From assembly GCA_903927345.1 (NCBI GenBank), contig CAIYMO010000014.1, forward strand, positions 1 to 64,000: DNA of 64,000 nt. Reading direction: 5' to 3'. The translations under genes were made by a program, and so were the position numbers. Below the pieces are notes generated by a model. It saw only the letters and a list, made by a program, of their open reading frames with translations. It had not been told where the DNA came from and did not search any database. Below are positions 55,799-64,000 of the stretch, piece by piece (the first letter of the stretch is position 1; each line of letters opens with the position of its first letter). Origin of the DNA: an uncultured Armatimonadota bacterium. Lineage in GTDB: Bacteria; Armatimonadota; Fimbriimonadia; Fimbriimonadales; Fimbriimonadaceae.

Positions 55799-57262
55799 AT
55801 GTTTTCATCTGCGATCGCAGCACTGATTCTCGGCGAGCCAATAGTCAGGTTGGATGCGCGCTATGAGCCGCTCCCCAACCTTCTCTATCAACTCGATGTG
55901 GTTAGTGGCTACTTAGGCTCCGATCAGAGTCCGTCCCTTAACAGGCTATGGAAGGAAAGAATCGCAATTGAGCCCAGTGATGCTAAGTTGCTGGAAAGGT
56001 GGCGCGACATCATGCGGAAATTGGAAACCACCGGACAACCCGAGTTCGATCCTGGATTCCCATTCTCCGTCTCAACCATTCAGAGCGATGCCGAACGAAC
56101 ACGAGAGATCGGTCTTAGGTCCGCCAGCCAAATCGAATTTCTTCGGCGAATAGCAAAGGAAGTAGCACCGGATACTGCGCGAGCGTTAGGCGAGATCATT
56201 GGCCATTTCCAATCCGCGTTTTTGAGCTGGTGGAGCCAAGAAGCCGAACCTGAGGGACGTGCATTTCAGCAAAAGGCTTCGCAGCTTCTCGCCGGCGAAA
56301 AACTTCAGAAACTATCGCAAACGCTCGTCCATTTCTATCAACCAGACTTGCCGGACGGCTACGTTGTCCCAATTCAATTCATGTATAAACCTAAAGCCTC
56401 CGAGTCCTCCCATGGAGGTCAAGTCGGCTCGGCAGCGTTCATGGAATTCTTTAAGGGAGACTCTCCCGCAAATCAAATTGATATCACAATGCACGAACTG
56501 TCCCACTTCCTTCTAAGTAAGGTTCCGGTGGCCAAGCGCAAAGCACTCGCGAAACAGTTCTCTAACAGCACTGACCCAAGCCGAATGGCAATTCTTTCCA
56601 TTATGGATGAAGGACTGGCCACCGCTCTCAACAACGGCATGGTGGCCGAAGCTCTCATGAAGCCTGAGCCGTTCAGACAGTACCGAGATACCCCACTTTC
56701 TTGGTACGCAAACCCTGCCATCGACGGCACCGCTAAGGCAAGCTATGATTGGCTTAAGGCGTACGCCGAAAAAGGCGGAACCCTTCACGATTCTGGCTTT
56801 GCAACCGCCTATGTGCGTGCCGTCAGGCAGGGTCTTGGACCACTCACCGACGCTCCAATCCTCCAGCTTTTCGGCGTTAACCTTGTCTGGAACCAAGCAT
56901 GGCCAGACGATCTCAAATACCTTCCGAGTCAGTATCTTCAAAGCACAGTGTCTGCTCGCTTCTCCGACTCCAGAGTGGAACTTGCCTTCGCGGAAGCCAC
57001 AAAGTCGAGCCCGCTCCTCAGCACCCTCCTGATCCTCAAGCCATCTGAACTGGCGAATGTAGCCCGTCGTGAACCGCTCATTAAGCAACTAGAAGCTTCG
57101 ATCAACAAGGCGATCAAGATCGACGGAAGCGCGTTAGCAGGCACTAGGAGAACAAGTGGAGTGGCTCTATACATCATCGTTGCAAGCGGTGTTTCGGGCG
57201 TAGAAAAACAACTCAAAAGACTGGCCAGCCAAAAGGCCGATATGGCCGGAGTCTTGCCGTAA
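55799..57262 (+). CDS. putative HEXXH metallopeptidase-like protein
   Basis: A 487-residue protein of no family I can name. The hydrophobic start (MFSSAIAALILGEPI) may be a signal. ITMHELSHFLLSK contains HELSH (232-236), and MDEGLATALNN has a Glu at 271, 35 residues downstream; this is the gluzincin-like arrangement of two His and a Glu for zinc. The rest is helical with no other hallmark. The frame is open far upstream across the porin end, but the ATG at 55799 fits the promoter and the N terminus. Peptidase activity is inferred from motif only. Confidence 0.72.
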   Translation: MFSSAIAALILGEPIVRLDARYEPLPNLLYQLDVVSGYLGSDQSPSLNRLWKERIAIEPSDAKLLERWRDIMRKLETTGQPEFDPGFPFSVSTIQSDAERTREIGLRSASQIEFLRRIAKEVAPDTARALGEIIGHFQSAFLSWWSQEAEPEGRAFQQKASQLLAGEKLQKLSQTLVHFYQPDLPDGYVVPIQFMYKPKASESSHGGQVGSAAFMEFFKGDSPANQIDITMHELSHFLLSKVPVAKRKALAKQFSNSTDPSRMAILSIMDEGLATALNNGMVAEALMKPEPFRQYRDTPLSWYANPAIDGTAKASYDWLKAYAEKGGTLHDSGFATAYVRAVRQGLGPLTDAPILQLFGVNLVWNQAWPDDLKYLPSQYLQSTVSARFSDSRVELAFAEATKSSPLLSTLLILKPSELANVARREPLIKQLEASINKAIKIDGSALAGTRRTSGVALYIIVASGVSGVEKQLKRLASQKADMAGVLP

Positions 57263-57265
57263 AAT
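57260..57265 (+). promoter_or_regulatory. -10 element TAAAAT overlapping the previous stop codon
   Basis: TAAAAT-AGCCTT-ATG(57272). Its first three bases are the TAA stop of the HEXXH gene. Confidence 0.6.
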
Positions 57266-57271
57266 AGCCTT

Positions 57272-57739
57272 ATGACCTATTACGTCGTCGCCCCAGACGG
57301 ACAGAAATATGGCCCCGGTGACGTCGTCACCCTCAACCAGTGGGCCCAACAGGGCCGCGTCCTCCCCACCACCGTCCTCGAAGACGCCTCAACCGGAGCC
57401 CGCTTTGCCGCCAGCCAAGTCCCGGGCATGACCTTCGCCCCCGCCCCGGCCAACGACTTCGCCCAGCCCCCCAGCTACCAGCAATACCCCCGCATGGGCT
57501 ACGGCGTCTCCGACAACGGCGATAGCGACTACCAAAAAGCCCTCATCTTCGGCATCCTTGGCCTGCTTTGCTGCCCCCTCATCTTCAGCTCAATCGGCAT
57601 CTACTTCGCCTCGCTGGCTCAGCGGAAAGGTCACCCAAAGGGCCAAACCATCATGACCTTTTGTATCGCTAGCCTTGTGATCGGATTCGTCCTCGGAGCA
57701 ATCCTCAACACCGTCGTTTCCGGCTTCTCCCGCCTCTAA
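57272..57739 (+). CDS. GYF-like domain membrane protein
   Basis: A 155-residue protein. Residues 1-50 form a GYF_2-like module (YYVVAPDGQKYGPGDVVTLNQWAQQGRVLPTTVLEDASTG), a small domain that binds proline-rich ligands. A Pro/Gln linker (PPSYQQYP) leads to two membrane helices (ALIFGILGLLCCPLIFSSIGIYFASLAQRKG and IMTFCIASLVIGFVLGAILNTVV), like DUF4190 proteins. The N terminus should be cytoplasmic. Function unknown. Leaderless start predicted. Confidence 0.82.
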   Translation: MTYYVVAPDGQKYGPGDVVTLNQWAQQGRVLPTTVLEDASTGARFAASQVPGMTFAPAPANDFAQPPSYQQYPRMGYGVSDNGDSDYQKALIFGILGLLCCPLIFSSIGIYFASLAQRKGHPKGQTIMTFCIASLVIGFVLGAILNTVVSGFSRL

Positions 57740-57802
57740 AGATTCGTCACCCAAGAAACCCTTCGTCATTCTTGGTGAGCAGAGCAGCGTCAGCAATGGG
57801 TT

Positions 57803-57808
57803 TACTAT
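57803..57808 (+). promoter_or_regulatory. -10 element TACTAT, six bases before ATG 57815
   Basis: TACTAT-CCCCAA-ATG. Confidence 0.6.
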
Positions 57809-57814
57809 CCCCAA

Positions 57815-58918
57815 ATGCTGTCGCTTGCTCTCTTTGCCGTCCTCGCCCGACCGGAAGTCCCTTCCGACCACCGCTTCCTCCCCCACTACAACGCCGAAGC
57901 AGATCAGCAGTACAAGAGCATGGCCGAGTGGCCCGACTCCCGAGCTGTGGCCAGCAACCCGGAAGAGAAGCATCTCGCCAACATCCGCCAGCTCACTTTC
58001 GGCGGCCAAAACGCCGAAGCCTACTGGAGCAAAGACGGTCAATCCATCGTCTATCAAACCCTCCAACCCGGCTTCCCCGACGAGCAAATCTTCCTGATGA
58101 ACGCCGACGGGTCCAACAAGCGCATCATCTCCACCGGAAAAGGCCGATGTACCTGCAGCTACCTCTCACCGGACAATAAGTACATCTATTTCAGCTCAAC
58201 CTTCGCCAAAAACGAAGGCCCTCAAAAGAAGCTTGACCGCAGTAAAGGCTACGTCTGGATGGTCAATCCCGAGTTCGCCCTCTACCGGCGAAACCTCAAA
58301 ACCAACGTTATCGAAACGGTTATCAGTAGCAACAGCTACATCGCCGAAACCACCGTCGACCCTAACGGCAAATACATCACCTTCACCAGCGATAAGGACG
58401 GCGACCTCGAGGTCTATCGCGCCGATCTAAAAGGGAAGAACATCAAGCGCCTCACGAACGAGCAAGGCTACGACGGTGGTCCCTTCGTTAGCTGGGACGG
58501 CAAAAAGATCGTCTGGCGACGCGACCTGATCGAAAACGAAGAAGAGCGAACCGACTACACGGCCCTCCTCAAAGAGCACATGGTTCGTCCCTCCAAGCTC
58601 GAAATCTGGCTCATGGATGCCAACGGAAAGAACCAGAAGCAGATCACGACCCTCAAGTCCGCCTCCTTCGCCCCGTTCCTCCATCCCAATGGTAAGCAGA
58701 TCATCTTCTGCAGCAACTCCGGTGACCCCAAAGGCCGCGAATTCGACCTCTTCCTCATCAACACCGACGGCTCCATGCTCGAACGAGTCACCACCACCCC
58801 CGACTTCGACGGCTTCCCCATGTTCAGCCGAGACGGCAAAAAGATCGTCTTCGCCAGCAACCGCTACGGCTCAGTACCCGGCGAAACGAACATCTTCGTC
58901 GCTGACTGGAAAGACTAA
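57815..58918 (+). CDS. secreted TolB/PD40-type beta-propeller protein
   Basis: A 367-residue protein with a brief hydrophobic start (LSLALFAVLA). It then forms PD40 blades: NIRQLTFGGQNAEAYWSKDGQSIVYQT, QIFLMNADGSNKRIISTGKG, YLSPDNKYIYFSSTF, TVDPNGKYITFTSDKDGDLEVYRADLKGKNIKRLT, FLHPNGKQIIFCSNSG and FPMFSRDGKKIVFASNRYG. The family binds peptides or acts as scaffold in the periplasm. No protease domain follows, unlike the tricorn homolog in this window. Convergent with the 58915 gene, stops overlapping. Confidence 0.85.
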   Translation: MLSLALFAVLARPEVPSDHRFLPHYNAEADQQYKSMAEWPDSRAVASNPEEKHLANIRQLTFGGQNAEAYWSKDGQSIVYQTLQPGFPDEQIFLMNADGSNKRIISTGKGRCTCSYLSPDNKYIYFSSTFAKNEGPQKKLDRSKGYVWMVNPEFALYRRNLKTNVIETVISSNSYIAETTVDPNGKYITFTSDKDGDLEVYRADLKGKNIKRLTNEQGYDGGPFVSWDGKKIVWRRDLIENEEERTDYTALLKEHMVRPSKLEIWLMDANGKNQKQITTLKSASFAPFLHPNGKQIIFCSNSGDPKGREFDLFLINTDGSMLERVTTTPDFDGFPMFSRDGKKIVFASNRYGSVPGETNIFVADWKD

Positions 58919-60855
58919 CCCCCGTCGCCATCATCTTTCTTGAGTTCTTCTCCGCGCTTGCGGAGTTTCTCAAGAAAGACCCGATCAAGGGACGAAAACG
59001 GAACTGCCTTCGAAGTCGCCTGCCAAGAAGACTCGATCTTGTTGTCCGCCGACTTCGACTCAGTACGTAGCGAGATCTCCAACGTCGCGCAAGACGCCGG
59101 AGCAAGATACAGTTCACCACCTACATTCGGCAGGAGCCCATCTGCGTACAAGAAAGCAAGGTCGTCGTAAGATTGGTTGAACAGAGGCTCCAACCTTCCT
59201 TTCACATTTCGAGACAACATGTATCCGTTCGAAGTGGAAACCTTCCCTCGGAGCCATAGACCCTGCTCAACGCCAGGAAACGCAACTGCAGGGATTCGCG
59301 CGTCAAGGTTCCCCAGGATGTCTTCCGACAAGAACATCTGCTCTCGGAAAACCTGCCGAGCATTTCCGTTCAGCGAGCCAAGCGGAATCAGTTGCCCACT
59401 CAACAAACGTCTCCGCTCGTCCGGAGTCAGCGCACCGATCAACGGCACGAAGGTCTCGTTCTCGCCAGGGATGGTGAACTCAAAATCAAACAAATTGAGT
59501 CTAGAAATTCGGTCCACTCGGCCCTGTAGAGCATCGTATTGAGCCGTCGCCCGCCGAAAAATGCCTTCAATTCCCGGCCACAAGTCGTCCTTGCGCAAGT
59601 TCGACGCATACGGTGCGCTCCGAGCCACCGCCCGCCGATCCGCCCGCTTCCGCCGAACATCAAACTGGTTCCGCTGGGAACCCAGCAACCACCCACCATC
59701 ATCAAGCCGATAGGGACCGTAGTTCAACCTCGGAGATTCCAGTGCTGCCACCGAAGAAACACTATCGGCAAGCAAAGCCATCATTGGCTGAGCCTTCTCT
59801 CGAGAGAGTTGCTGCCAGTCATCCCCGCCATAAAGAGCCAGCGGATCATCCTGCTCGCTGCGACTCAGTCGCTCACGCAGCTTTTGCACCAACACGGTCA
59901 ACTGCGCTCGTTTGGCCGGATCCTCAGCCACCGAGCCGTCATCCTCGAAGTTGATGCTCTCCCTGAACCCCTGGTCCGCCGTCGCCAAATCGCGGATCAG
60001 CTGCGAAAGTGGAGCAACCGACTTCGTCTGCTGAACCATCAAAGACTCTTTAGGCCGCTCAAAGTCAAGGAAGAAATCGACCAACGTTCCCGTCTTGTCA
60101 TACAGATCCACACTCAGAACCGCAGAGTTTCTCGTCTGTGAAATCCGAAAAAGCGCTCCCACCGGCTCATCAGGCATTCTTTCATCCTCCGAGCCCGCCC
60201 GGTCATCGATCATCTGCTTCTCATCGGCAAACAACTTGAGCGGCTGCCGCAAATCAAGAGGCGTGTAGTCGTGCAAAACCAACTTATCGGTTGCAAAAAC
60301 ATGACCTTCCCAATCCAAGTCCGCCGGCACAAGTTGCTCGGGCTTGATCTGGTTAAAAATCCTCGCAACCAACCGTCCCTGTGGTCCCGAACGCCGGTTT
60401 TCCAGGTCGTAGTTGCGCCGCGCCGCCGGACTCAGTTCCGAACTCGGCTTCTTCGTGCTTCGTTCGTACCAAGTGTTAAACTCCTTAGCCGTCCAAACAC
60501 CCTCCGAGTAGTGCTTGCTCAGCCCACGAATCTTCTCCGCCAACAGTTCCACCATCGACGCCCGCTGAAAATCGCGATCCGCTTTCTGCTGCTCACTGGT
60601 CTGGGTCAGGACAAACCGCCCATCCTTCTCCTCCCAGGTCGCGTTCAAAACCTTCGCCAGGTTCGCCTTAACCTCTCCCCAAGGCCGCCCCATCGTCCGA
60701 ATCGAGACGACATCATTCTCAAGCAAAGGCACCACGCTCAACGGCAACCGACTCTCGGCCGCCAACTTCGGCACCAAATTCACCACCCGAATCCCCGGAC
60801 TCTCCACATTGATCGGAGTCGACTGAATAACCAGTCCCAAGGTCAAAGCGAGCAT
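58915..60855 (-). CDS. large secreted protein with STN-like N-terminal domain
   Basis: A 646-residue protein I do not recognise. The N terminus is signal-like (MLALTLGLVIQSTP). Residues 20-85 (IRVVNLVPKLAAESRLPLSVVPLLENDVVSIRTMGRPWGEVKANLAKVLNATWEEKDGRFVLTQ) follow the secretin/TonB short N-terminal (STN) pattern. The rest is a mixed alpha/beta region with no known motif. It ends KLRKRGEELKKDDGDGG. Convergent with the TolB-like gene. TATGAT lies six bases before the ATG. Confidence 0.68.
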   Translation of the reverse strand: MLALTLGLVIQSTPINVESPGIRVVNLVPKLAAESRLPLSVVPLLENDVVSIRTMGRPWGEVKANLAKVLNATWEEKDGRFVLTQTSEQQKADRDFQRASMVELLAEKIRGLSKHYSEGVWTAKEFNTWYERSTKKPSSELSPAARRNYDLENRRSGPQGRLVARIFNQIKPEQLVPADLDWEGHVFATDKLVLHDYTPLDLRQPLKLFADEKQMIDDRAGSEDERMPDEPVGALFRISQTRNSAVLSVDLYDKTGTLVDFFLDFERPKESLMVQQTKSVAPLSQLIRDLATADQGFRESINFEDDGSVAEDPAKRAQLTVLVQKLRERLSRSEQDDPLALYGGDDWQQLSREKAQPMMALLADSVSSVAALESPRLNYGPYRLDDGGWLLGSQRNQFDVRRKRADRRAVARSAPYASNLRKDDLWPGIEGIFRRATAQYDALQGRVDRISRLNLFDFEFTIPGENETFVPLIGALTPDERRRLLSGQLIPLGSLNGNARQVFREQMFLSEDILGNLDARIPAVAFPGVEQGLWLRGKVSTSNGYMLSRNVKGRLEPLFNQSYDDLAFLYADGLLPNVGGELYLAPASCATLEISLRTESKSADNKIESSWQATSKAVPFSSLDRVFLEKLRKRGEELKKDDGDGG

Positions 60856-60861
60856 GACTTA

Positions 60862-60867
60862 ATCATA
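60862..60867 (-). promoter_or_regulatory. -10 element TATGAT, six bases before ATG 60855
   Basis: Reverse-strand TATGAT-TAAGTC-ATG. Confidence 0.6.
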
Positions 60868-60976
60868 CGATACAAAGCTCAAGTTCCGCTAACGACAAAA
60901 GACCGACGAACAATGACAAACACCCCCCAACTTGCACTAATCCACCAAACCATCTATCATAATCACCACTTGTACA

Positions 60977-62437
60977 ATGCGGTCCAAGGTGGAGAGTCAA
61001 GTGGATTGGAACGCAAGCGAACAGGGATTTGACGAAATCTGGCTGAAGCCAGGCAAGCCGCGCAAGCACTACGAGCAACTGCTCAAGTCCTTCGGAAACA
61101 TGTCGCCCGAAGAGATCGCCCGAAGGGAAAACCTTCAATACCTCTCTCTTCTCAACCAGGGCATCACCTTCAACGTCTACGGCGAAGCCGAAGGCCGCGA
61201 GCGTGTCTTCCCATTCGACTTCGTCCCCCGGATCATCACCGCCCCTGAATGGGACCACCTGAAACGCGGTCTCACCCAGCGGATCACCGCCATCAACCGC
61301 TTCCTGCTCGACATCTACGGCGAGCAAGACATCCTCCACAAAGGCGTCGTTCCCTGGGAGCTCATCCTCTCCCGAAAGGAATACCGAAGAGAACTCCGAG
61401 GCATCATCCCGCCCCGTAAAGTCTTCACCCACGTCTGCGGAACCGATCTCATCCGCGACGACCGAGGCGACTTCCTCGTCCTAGAAGACAACTGCCGCTG
61501 CCCCAGCGGAGTCTCCTATGTCGTCGAAAACCGAAACCTCCTCGCGAGGACCTTCCCGGAGCTGTTCAATCGCTACCCAGTCCGCCCCGTCCGCGACTAC
61601 CCGCAGATGCTGCTCGACACGCTCAGCTTCGTCGCTCCGCACTACGGCGAAAACTCTCTCGCCGTGGTCCTAACCCCCGGCAGCTACAACTCAGCGTTCT
61701 TCGAACACTCGTTCCTCGCCCGAGAAATGGGGATCCCCCTCGTCGAGGGTCGCGACCTGATCGTTGAAGACAACCAAGTCTTCGCACGAACCACCGAAGG
61801 TCGACAGCGCGTCAGCGTCATCTACCGTCGTATCGATGACGACTTCATCGACCCCGTCGCCTTCAACCACGACAGCACCCTAGGCGTCCCCGGACTGCTT
61901 AACGCATACCGAGCAGGAACTGTCGCCCTCGCCAACGCCCCCGGCGCCGGCGTCGCCGACGATAAGGCCGTCTACGCCTTCATCCCGGAGATCATCCGGC
62001 ACTACCTCTCCGAAGAGCCAATCCTCAAACAGGTCACAACCTTCACTGGCTACAAGCCCGACGACTTCAAATACATGGTCGACCACGCCAGCGAGCTGGT
62101 CATCAAAACCACCGGCGATGCCGGCGGCTACGGCATGCTCATGGGCCCTATGGCAAGCAAGAAAGAAGTCAAAGAGTACGTCGCCAAGATGCACGAGAAC
62201 CCCGGCAACTACGTCGGCCAACCGCTAATCGAGCTCAGCAGTCACTCCACCTTCATCGACGGCAAGTTCGTCCCGCGCCGAATCGACCTTAGACCCTACA
62301 TCCTGTACGGCGACCGAGTCAGAATCCTCCCCGGCGGATTAACACGCGTCGCTCTAAAGGAAGGCTCATACGTCGTCAACTCGAGCCAAGGCGGCGGAAG
62401 CAAGGACACCTGGGTCCTGGAGGATCGCCGAGCATGA
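60977..62437 (+). CDS. circularly permuted ATP-grasp type 2 protein (DUF407)
   Basis: A 486-residue ATP-grasp enzyme of the permuted class. Typical segments are ITFNVYGEAEGRERVFPFDFVPRII, WDHLKRGLTQRITAINRFLLDIYGEQDIL, CGTDLIRDDRGDFLVLEDNCRCPSGVSYVVENR, RRIDDDFIDPVAF and GVPGLLNAYRAGTVALANAPGAGVADDKAVYAFIPEIIRHYL. The family is predicted to form amide or peptide bonds using ATP. It is the first gene of a tight operon with an alpha-E protein and a transglutaminase-like gene (overlaps of 4 bp). The start is uncertain; a GTG four codons in is an alternative. Confidence 0.92.
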   Translation: MRSKVESQVDWNASEQGFDEIWLKPGKPRKHYEQLLKSFGNMSPEEIARRENLQYLSLLNQGITFNVYGEAEGRERVFPFDFVPRIITAPEWDHLKRGLTQRITAINRFLLDIYGEQDILHKGVVPWELILSRKEYRRELRGIIPPRKVFTHVCGTDLIRDDRGDFLVLEDNCRCPSGVSYVVENRNLLARTFPELFNRYPVRPVRDYPQMLLDTLSFVAPHYGENSLAVVLTPGSYNSAFFEHSFLAREMGIPLVEGRDLIVEDNQVFARTTEGRQRVSVIYRRIDDDFIDPVAFNHDSTLGVPGLLNAYRAGTVALANAPGAGVADDKAVYAFIPEIIRHYLSEEPILKQVTTFTGYKPDDFKYMVDHASELVIKTTGDAGGYGMLMGPMASKKEVKEYVAKMHENPGNYVGQPLIELSSHSTFIDGKFVPRRIDLRPYILYGDRVRILPGGLTRVALKEGSYVVNSSQGGGSKDTWVLEDRRA

Positions 62438-63378
62438 TGCTCTCCCGCATCGCCGACTCACTCTACTGGATGGGTCGCTATATCGAGCGAGCAGAGAACA
62501 CCTGCCGCCTGCTCAAAGCAACCCACGAATTCACCGTCGAGCTCTCCGGCCTCAACGACGAACTCGCCGAGCAAGAATGGGAACTGCTCTTCGGGCCACC
62601 CCCAATGAACGAGGGTCTGACCCTCAACGCCCGCTACATCGACTCGTTCATGTACGACGCGTCGAACCCGTTTTCGGTCATCTACAGCATCGAACAGGCA
62701 AGAAGTAACGCCAGAAGCATCGGCGAAGTCCTGACCCGCGAAGTCATCCAACAGCTCAATGAGATGTACCACGCGATGGTCTCCTCCCGCCAAGCCGTCG
62801 CGCTCAACCCTGCACGGCTAACCGACTTCACCGAAGCGACCCATAAAGACATCCTCACCCTCCTCGGCGCCATCGAGCACACCCTCACAAGGGACCAAGG
62901 CTGGACCTACATGAAGCTCGGTGAAGCCATGGAGCGAACCCAACGCACTCTTCGAGTTATCGAGCTCAAACTCCCAACCCTACGAGCCGCCCACAAAGCG
63001 AAAGATCTCTCGATGACCTTCGCTTTCGGTCGCAAAATGCTCCTTGATCTCGCTTCGCTCGAAAACTACCGTCGCGTCTACGGCGCCCGGCTCGAACCAG
63101 ATCAGGTGCTCCGATTCTTGCTATTCAACGACCAAACTCCGAGGTCCGTCCACAGCGGTCTCAAACGAATGAAATCCTACGTCGATGTCCTGCCATCCGC
63201 CCATCCCGGAATGCCGACAATGCGGCGAATCCTCGGCCGCCGACTCGCCGAGGCACAGTACGACGAGGCCCGAATCATGGCAATGAACGACCTTTCCGAG
63301 TACACAGAGCGCGCCTACAGAGACCTGCTGAGTGCTCACGAAGCAATGGTCAAGCCGCAACATGAGGTGGAAGCATGA
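62434..63378 (+). CDS. alpha-E domain protein (DUF403)
   Basis: A 314-residue all-helical alpha-E protein. MLSRIADSLYWMGRYIERAENTCRLLKATHEF is the family's start, and SVIYSIEQARSNARSIGEVLTREVIQQLNEMYHAM and YMKLGEAMERTQRTLRVIELKL follow. Found almost always beside the ATP-grasp type 2 protein and a transglutaminase, its biochemical role is unproven. Overlaps both neighbours (ATGA at each end). Confidence 0.93.
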   Translation: MMLSRIADSLYWMGRYIERAENTCRLLKATHEFTVELSGLNDELAEQEWELLFGPPPMNEGLTLNARYIDSFMYDASNPFSVIYSIEQARSNARSIGEVLTREVIQQLNEMYHAMVSSRQAVALNPARLTDFTEATHKDILTLLGAIEHTLTRDQGWTYMKLGEAMERTQRTLRVIELKLPTLRAAHKAKDLSMTFAFGRKMLLDLASLENYRRVYGARLEPDQVLRFLLFNDQTPRSVHSGLKRMKSYVDVLPSAHPGMPTMRRILGRRLAEAQYDEARIMAMNDLSEYTERAYRDLLSAHEAMVKPQHEVEA

Positions 63379-64000
63379 TTCTCGATATTGAACACCGCCT
63401 TAATTTCACCTACTCCGGATTCATTAGTGAGTCCTCAATGGAGCTCCGTGTGGAGCCCACCAGCAACCAGCACCAGACCGTTCGCTCGTTCTATATCGCC
63501 GTCGGACCAGTCACCAAAGTCTTCCGCTACATCAACTGGCTCGGCGCTCCGACCCACCACTTCTCCATCACGGACTACCACAAGGAAATCCAAGTGATCT
63601 CACGATCCGTTGTCGAGTCACATCCAAAGCATCCGGGCTTAGAAGAGATCCTTGATTCAGTCGAAGACATCCCCACCGATGGGCCAATCCTCGACTCCTT
63701 GATGTTCACCGAACTCGTCGTGGACTCAGAAAAGCTTCGCCAATTCTGCTCCAGCGTCGATACCTCTGCCACCCTCGGTGGAGTCGTGCAACAAGTTGCT
63801 GAGCTGGTGAATCAGCACATGACCTATGTCGCCGAAGTCACCACGGTCGCCACCACCAGCGACGAAGTCCTTGATCACCAAAGCGGAGTCTGCCAAGACT
63901 TTGCCCATCTCGCCCTCGCCATGCTCCGCAGTCTCGGAATCCCCTGCCGATACGTCTCCGGCTACTTCCATGTCTCCGAGCCGACAAAGCCCAGCGAAAG
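63375..64000 (+). CDS. transglutaminase-like protein, 3' truncated by window end
   Basis: Begins ILDIEHRLNFTYSGFISESSMELRVEPTSNQ, the beta-sandwich N terminus of bacterial transglutaminase-like proteins, and reaches DHQSGVCQDFAHLALAMLRSLGIPCRYVSGYF, with the catalytic Cys in GVCQDFAH and the family's YVSGY. The His and Asp that complete the triad lie beyond 64000. Third member of the ATP-grasp / alpha-E / transglutaminase operon, which may build or cut an isopeptide-type modification. Confidence 0.9.
   Translation, partial: MILDIEHRLNFTYSGFISESSMELRVEPTSNQHQTVRSFYIAVGPVTKVFRYINWLGAPTHHFSITDYHKEIQVISRSVVESHPKHPGLEEILDSVEDIPTDGPILDSLMFTELVVDSEKLRQFCSSVDTSATLGGVVQQVAELVNQHMTYVAEVTTVATTSDEVLDHQSGVCQDFAHLALAMLRSLGIPCRYVSGYFHVSEPTKPSE

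Noticed and set aside
57746-57777. Hairpin TCACCCAAGAA...TTCTTGGTGA after the GYF gene
   Set aside because: Stem has a bulge and no T run; not called as a terminator.
1-64000. Mobile element, prophage, CRISPR or defence island
   Set aside because: No transposase, integrase, direct-repeat array, restriction-modification or toxin-antitoxin gene was seen; gene content is housekeeping and envelope throughout.

Overview
The window looks like chromosomal backbone of a diderm bacterium, and I would place it in or near Armatimonadota (Fimbriimonadia-like). The reasons are indirect: two SLH-domain outer-membrane porins of the OmpM/SlpA type, a PEP-CTERM protein, a RemA-MreBCD block, TatC, long tricorn-like secreted peptidases, moderate-to-high GC, and a strong preference for the arginine codon CGA in the genes likely to be most expressed. 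No rRNA or phylogenetic marker is complete enough here to prove the assignment. I see no phage, insertion sequence, CRISPR array or plasmid module.

Layout. 1-6.9 kb: tRNA-Thr, a small basic protein, panB-panC, a Bcp peroxiredoxin, a divergent CBS-protein / nucleoside-phosphorylase pair followed by a degenerate DprA-like gene, a PrpD-family enzyme and an HTH-PAS regulator. 6.9-13.4 kb: secreted M48 peptidase, saccharopine-dehydrogenase-like enzyme, small beta-barrel-like protein, and a sugar-transport operon (two permeases plus a Gfo/Idh/MocA oxidoreductase). 13.4-20.5 kb: aconitase, a decaying array of small paralogous genes, fabG, glutamate dehydrogenase. 20.5-26.8 kb: remA-mreB-mreC-mreD-gdh cell-shape operon, purH and a large Ig-like membrane protein. 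26.8-36.3 kb: GH44 glycosidase, sugar-binding lipoprotein and DinB-like protein, then the first SLH porin and a tricorn-like protease. 36.2-46.2 kb: MrfA-like helicase, tatC, a secreted protein, PcrA/UvrD helicase, an HD-domain protein, a PEP-CTERM protein, rpsF-ssb. 46.2-55.7 kb: M24 peptidase, a pair of tandem small paralogs, a HAD phosphatase divergent from ftsE-ftsX-M23 peptidase, and the second SLH porin. 55.8-64 kb: a putative HEXXH protein, a GYF-domain membrane protein, a TolB-like propeller, a large secreted protein, and the start of the circularly permuted ATP-grasp / alpha-E / transglutaminase operon that runs off the end.

The most striking signal is not a gene. At least fourteen transcription units carry a -10-like hexamer (TANNNT or CATAAT class) exactly six bases before the start codon, the geometry expected for leaderless mRNAs whose first base is the A/G/T of ATG, GTG or TTG. 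In three divergent pairs (3043/3053, 47553/47574, 50766/50803) two such modules are packed into 10-37 bp; at 3041-3055 each gene's start codon lies inside the -10 element of the other. Other genes (acnA, remA, ftsX, rpsF) keep Shine-Dalgarno leaders, so the organism appears to mix both initiation modes. Two operon junctions (into remA and into the GH44 gene) also place an intrinsic-terminator hairpin directly over the ribosome-binding site of the downstream gene.
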